In this document: positions 63,089 to 64,000 of the stretch, in pieces
Layout: each line of letters begins with the position of its first letter
How positions within the stretch are numbered: position 1 is the stretch's first letter
Assembly (NCBI GenBank): GCA_947497145.1
Contig: CANMFQ010000003.1
Span: 62,001-126,000, forward strand
Length of the DNA: 64,000 nt
From: an uncultured Flavobacteriaceae bacterium
GTDB lineage: Bacteria > Bacteroidota > Bacteroidia > Flavobacteriales > Flavobacteriaceae
Direction: 5' to 3'
Notes under the pieces: model-generated
Database searches by the model: none
The model's input: the letters and a program-made list of their open reading frames with translations, nothing else
Told to the model about the DNA's origin: nothing
Made by a program: the position numbers and the translations under genes

Positions 63089-63997
63089 TTAATATTTAAG
63101 GTTCTCATCTTTATCCCATAACCCCCAATAGGCACCAACGTCACCTTCAGCCCCTACTTTCCATGACTCATCAAATGATGAAAAATAGAACATTTCAATA
63201 GAATCTTTAGCTGCCCACAATTGTGCATTGATGAAGTATTTCATTGCATTTTCCTCTGACGAAACCGCTCCTTTTAAACTACTTCCCTTACTTGGCCAAC
63301 CTGTTTCGGTAATAATCACTTTTTTACCTTTTCCTGCATCAGTTGCTTGGCCAAACATTTGTTGCATGTGATTCAGAGAATGTTCAAGGCTACAGCCTTC
63401 CCAATAAGGGTAACAATTTGATAATATAACATCACAAGCCTCTGTAATACGCGGTCGATGTGAAAATTCGTAGTATGCATCTACGTACCCAACAGTGATG
63501 TTTGGCAGTGCTTCTTTTACCTGATAAATATAGTCGAGCAATTGGTCTTCGGTCAAATCATTTCGATACATAACCTCATTGCCTACAGCAGCAATGTCAA
63601 CGCAGCCTTCTTTTGCTAATGCAATCAAACTTTCTATTTCAGCTTTGTTCACCTCCAAATCATCACCTAACCAAGCGCCGACCAAGGTTTTTAAGCCATT
63701 TTGATGCGCAATACGAGGTATGTGCTCATTACCTTCTATACAAGAAAATGAGCGTACCCATTTTGTATAGGGTTTTATGATTTCAATTCTACGTGTCACC
63801 TGTTCTTCTGTAATGAGATCTCCTGGTTTTTGCCCATCTTCGTACATACTAAAACATATACCATGCATCCCATTAGCTAATGTAGCTCTCCATAATTTTT
63901 TTAGTTCTTCAGTAGTATATTTACTAAAATCAACACCTTTATAATCAGTTAATTCGGCTGATTGTATCAAATAATCGTGCTCTCCTCTATATGACAT
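63089..63997 (-). CDS. GH17-family beta-1,3-glucanase-like protein (possibly partial)
   Basis: A TIM-barrel glycoside hydrolase of at least 302 residues. The GH17 marks are AAVGNEVMYRN with the acid/base Glu141 and IITETGWPSKG with the nucleophile Glu231. YVDAYYEF and LSNCYPYWEG also fit. GH17 enzymes act on beta-1,3-glucans such as laminarin. There is no signal peptide at this ATG, and the frame stays open to the window edge three bases further. The gene may therefore start outside the window or be one domain of a longer protein. Confidence 0.85.
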   Translation of the reverse strand: MSYRGEHDYLIQSAELTDYKGVDFSKYTTEELKKLWRATLANGMHGICFSMYEDGQKPGDLITEEQVTRRIEIIKPYTKWVRSFSCIEGNEHIPRIAHQNGLKTLVGAWLGDDLEVNKAEIESLIALAKEGCVDIAAVGNEVMYRNDLTEDQLLDYIYQVKEALPNITVGYVDAYYEFSHRPRITEACDVILSNCYPYWEGCSLEHSLNHMQQMFGQATDAGKGKKVIITETGWPSKGSSLKGAVSSEENAMKYFINAQLWAAKDSIEMFYFSSFDESWKVGAEGDVGAYWGLWDKDENLKY

Positions 63998-64000
63998 TAT

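Noticed and set aside
1-64000. CRISPR arrays, rRNA genes, integrases, complete insertion sequences, replication origin
   Set aside because: No regularly spaced repeats, rRNA segments, recombinase genes or DnaA-box clusters were seen.

Overview
The window is chromosomal DNA of a marine member of the Flavobacteriaceae (Bacteroidota). The evidence is low G+C content, several copies of the Bacteroidota -7 promoter element TAnnTTTG, three SusC/SusD pairs, an S1 sulfatase next to a GH95 enzyme, lipoprotein signals of the Bacteroidota kind, and a flavobacterial housekeeping gene set (2-oxoglutarate dehydrogenase, ExbB/ExbD operon, KDO transferase). A genus such as Zobellia, Maribacter or Arenibacter would fit, but this is inferred from style, not from a marker gene.

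Layout. 0.2-12.2 kb is core genome: a PorT-like barrel, an exbB-(membrane protein)-exbD-exbD operon ending in a strong terminator, tRNA-Ser(GGA), L-asparaginase, a TatD-type nuclease, a retropepsin-like protease, a diheme cytochrome c peroxidase lipoprotein, and sucA-sucB. 12.2-25 kb is cell-envelope and general metabolism: amidohydrolase, DegT-type aminotransferase and galE, KDO transferase, a sugar porter, a tiny membrane protein, a secreted sugar-isomerase-like protein, Xaa-Pro aminopeptidase and a DPP-IV-type peptidase. Two copies of a non-coding dispersed repeat lie here (about 12.3 and 18.3 kb).

25-44.4 kb: tandem AraC-type regulators and an iron-sulfur L-serine ammonia-lyase precede a polysaccharide utilisation locus on the + strand. 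It holds SusC, SusD, a terminator, an unrecognised lipoprotein of 540 residues, a GH95 alpha-L-fucosidase/alpha-L-galactosidase, an aldo/keto reductase resembling plant L-galactose dehydrogenase, a sodium:sugar symporter and a sulfatase. A ROK repressor on the other strand closes the locus and carries a near-perfect palindrome just upstream of its own -7 element. The set fits uptake and breakdown of a sulfated algal glycan containing L-fucose or L-galactose.

44.7-64 kb, mostly - strand: two further SusC/SusD pairs in tandem whose promoters, upstream regions and SusC N-terminal parts are near copies while the rest of the receptors differ; a large FG-GAP/UnbV lipoprotein downstream; an IS3-family transposase remnant between the pairs; a probable structured non-coding RNA with its own terminator; a DUF5018-like surface lipoprotein; a decayed AbiEi-type antitoxin gene; and a GH17 beta-1,3-glucanase-like protein at the edge. 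The GH17 gene hints at a laminarin-type substrate for this second region.

The least explained items are the RNA candidate at 59031-59212, the 540-residue lipoprotein, and the two SusC control regions that share flanks but contain unrelated palindromes. All calls come from reading the sequence; no database search was run.
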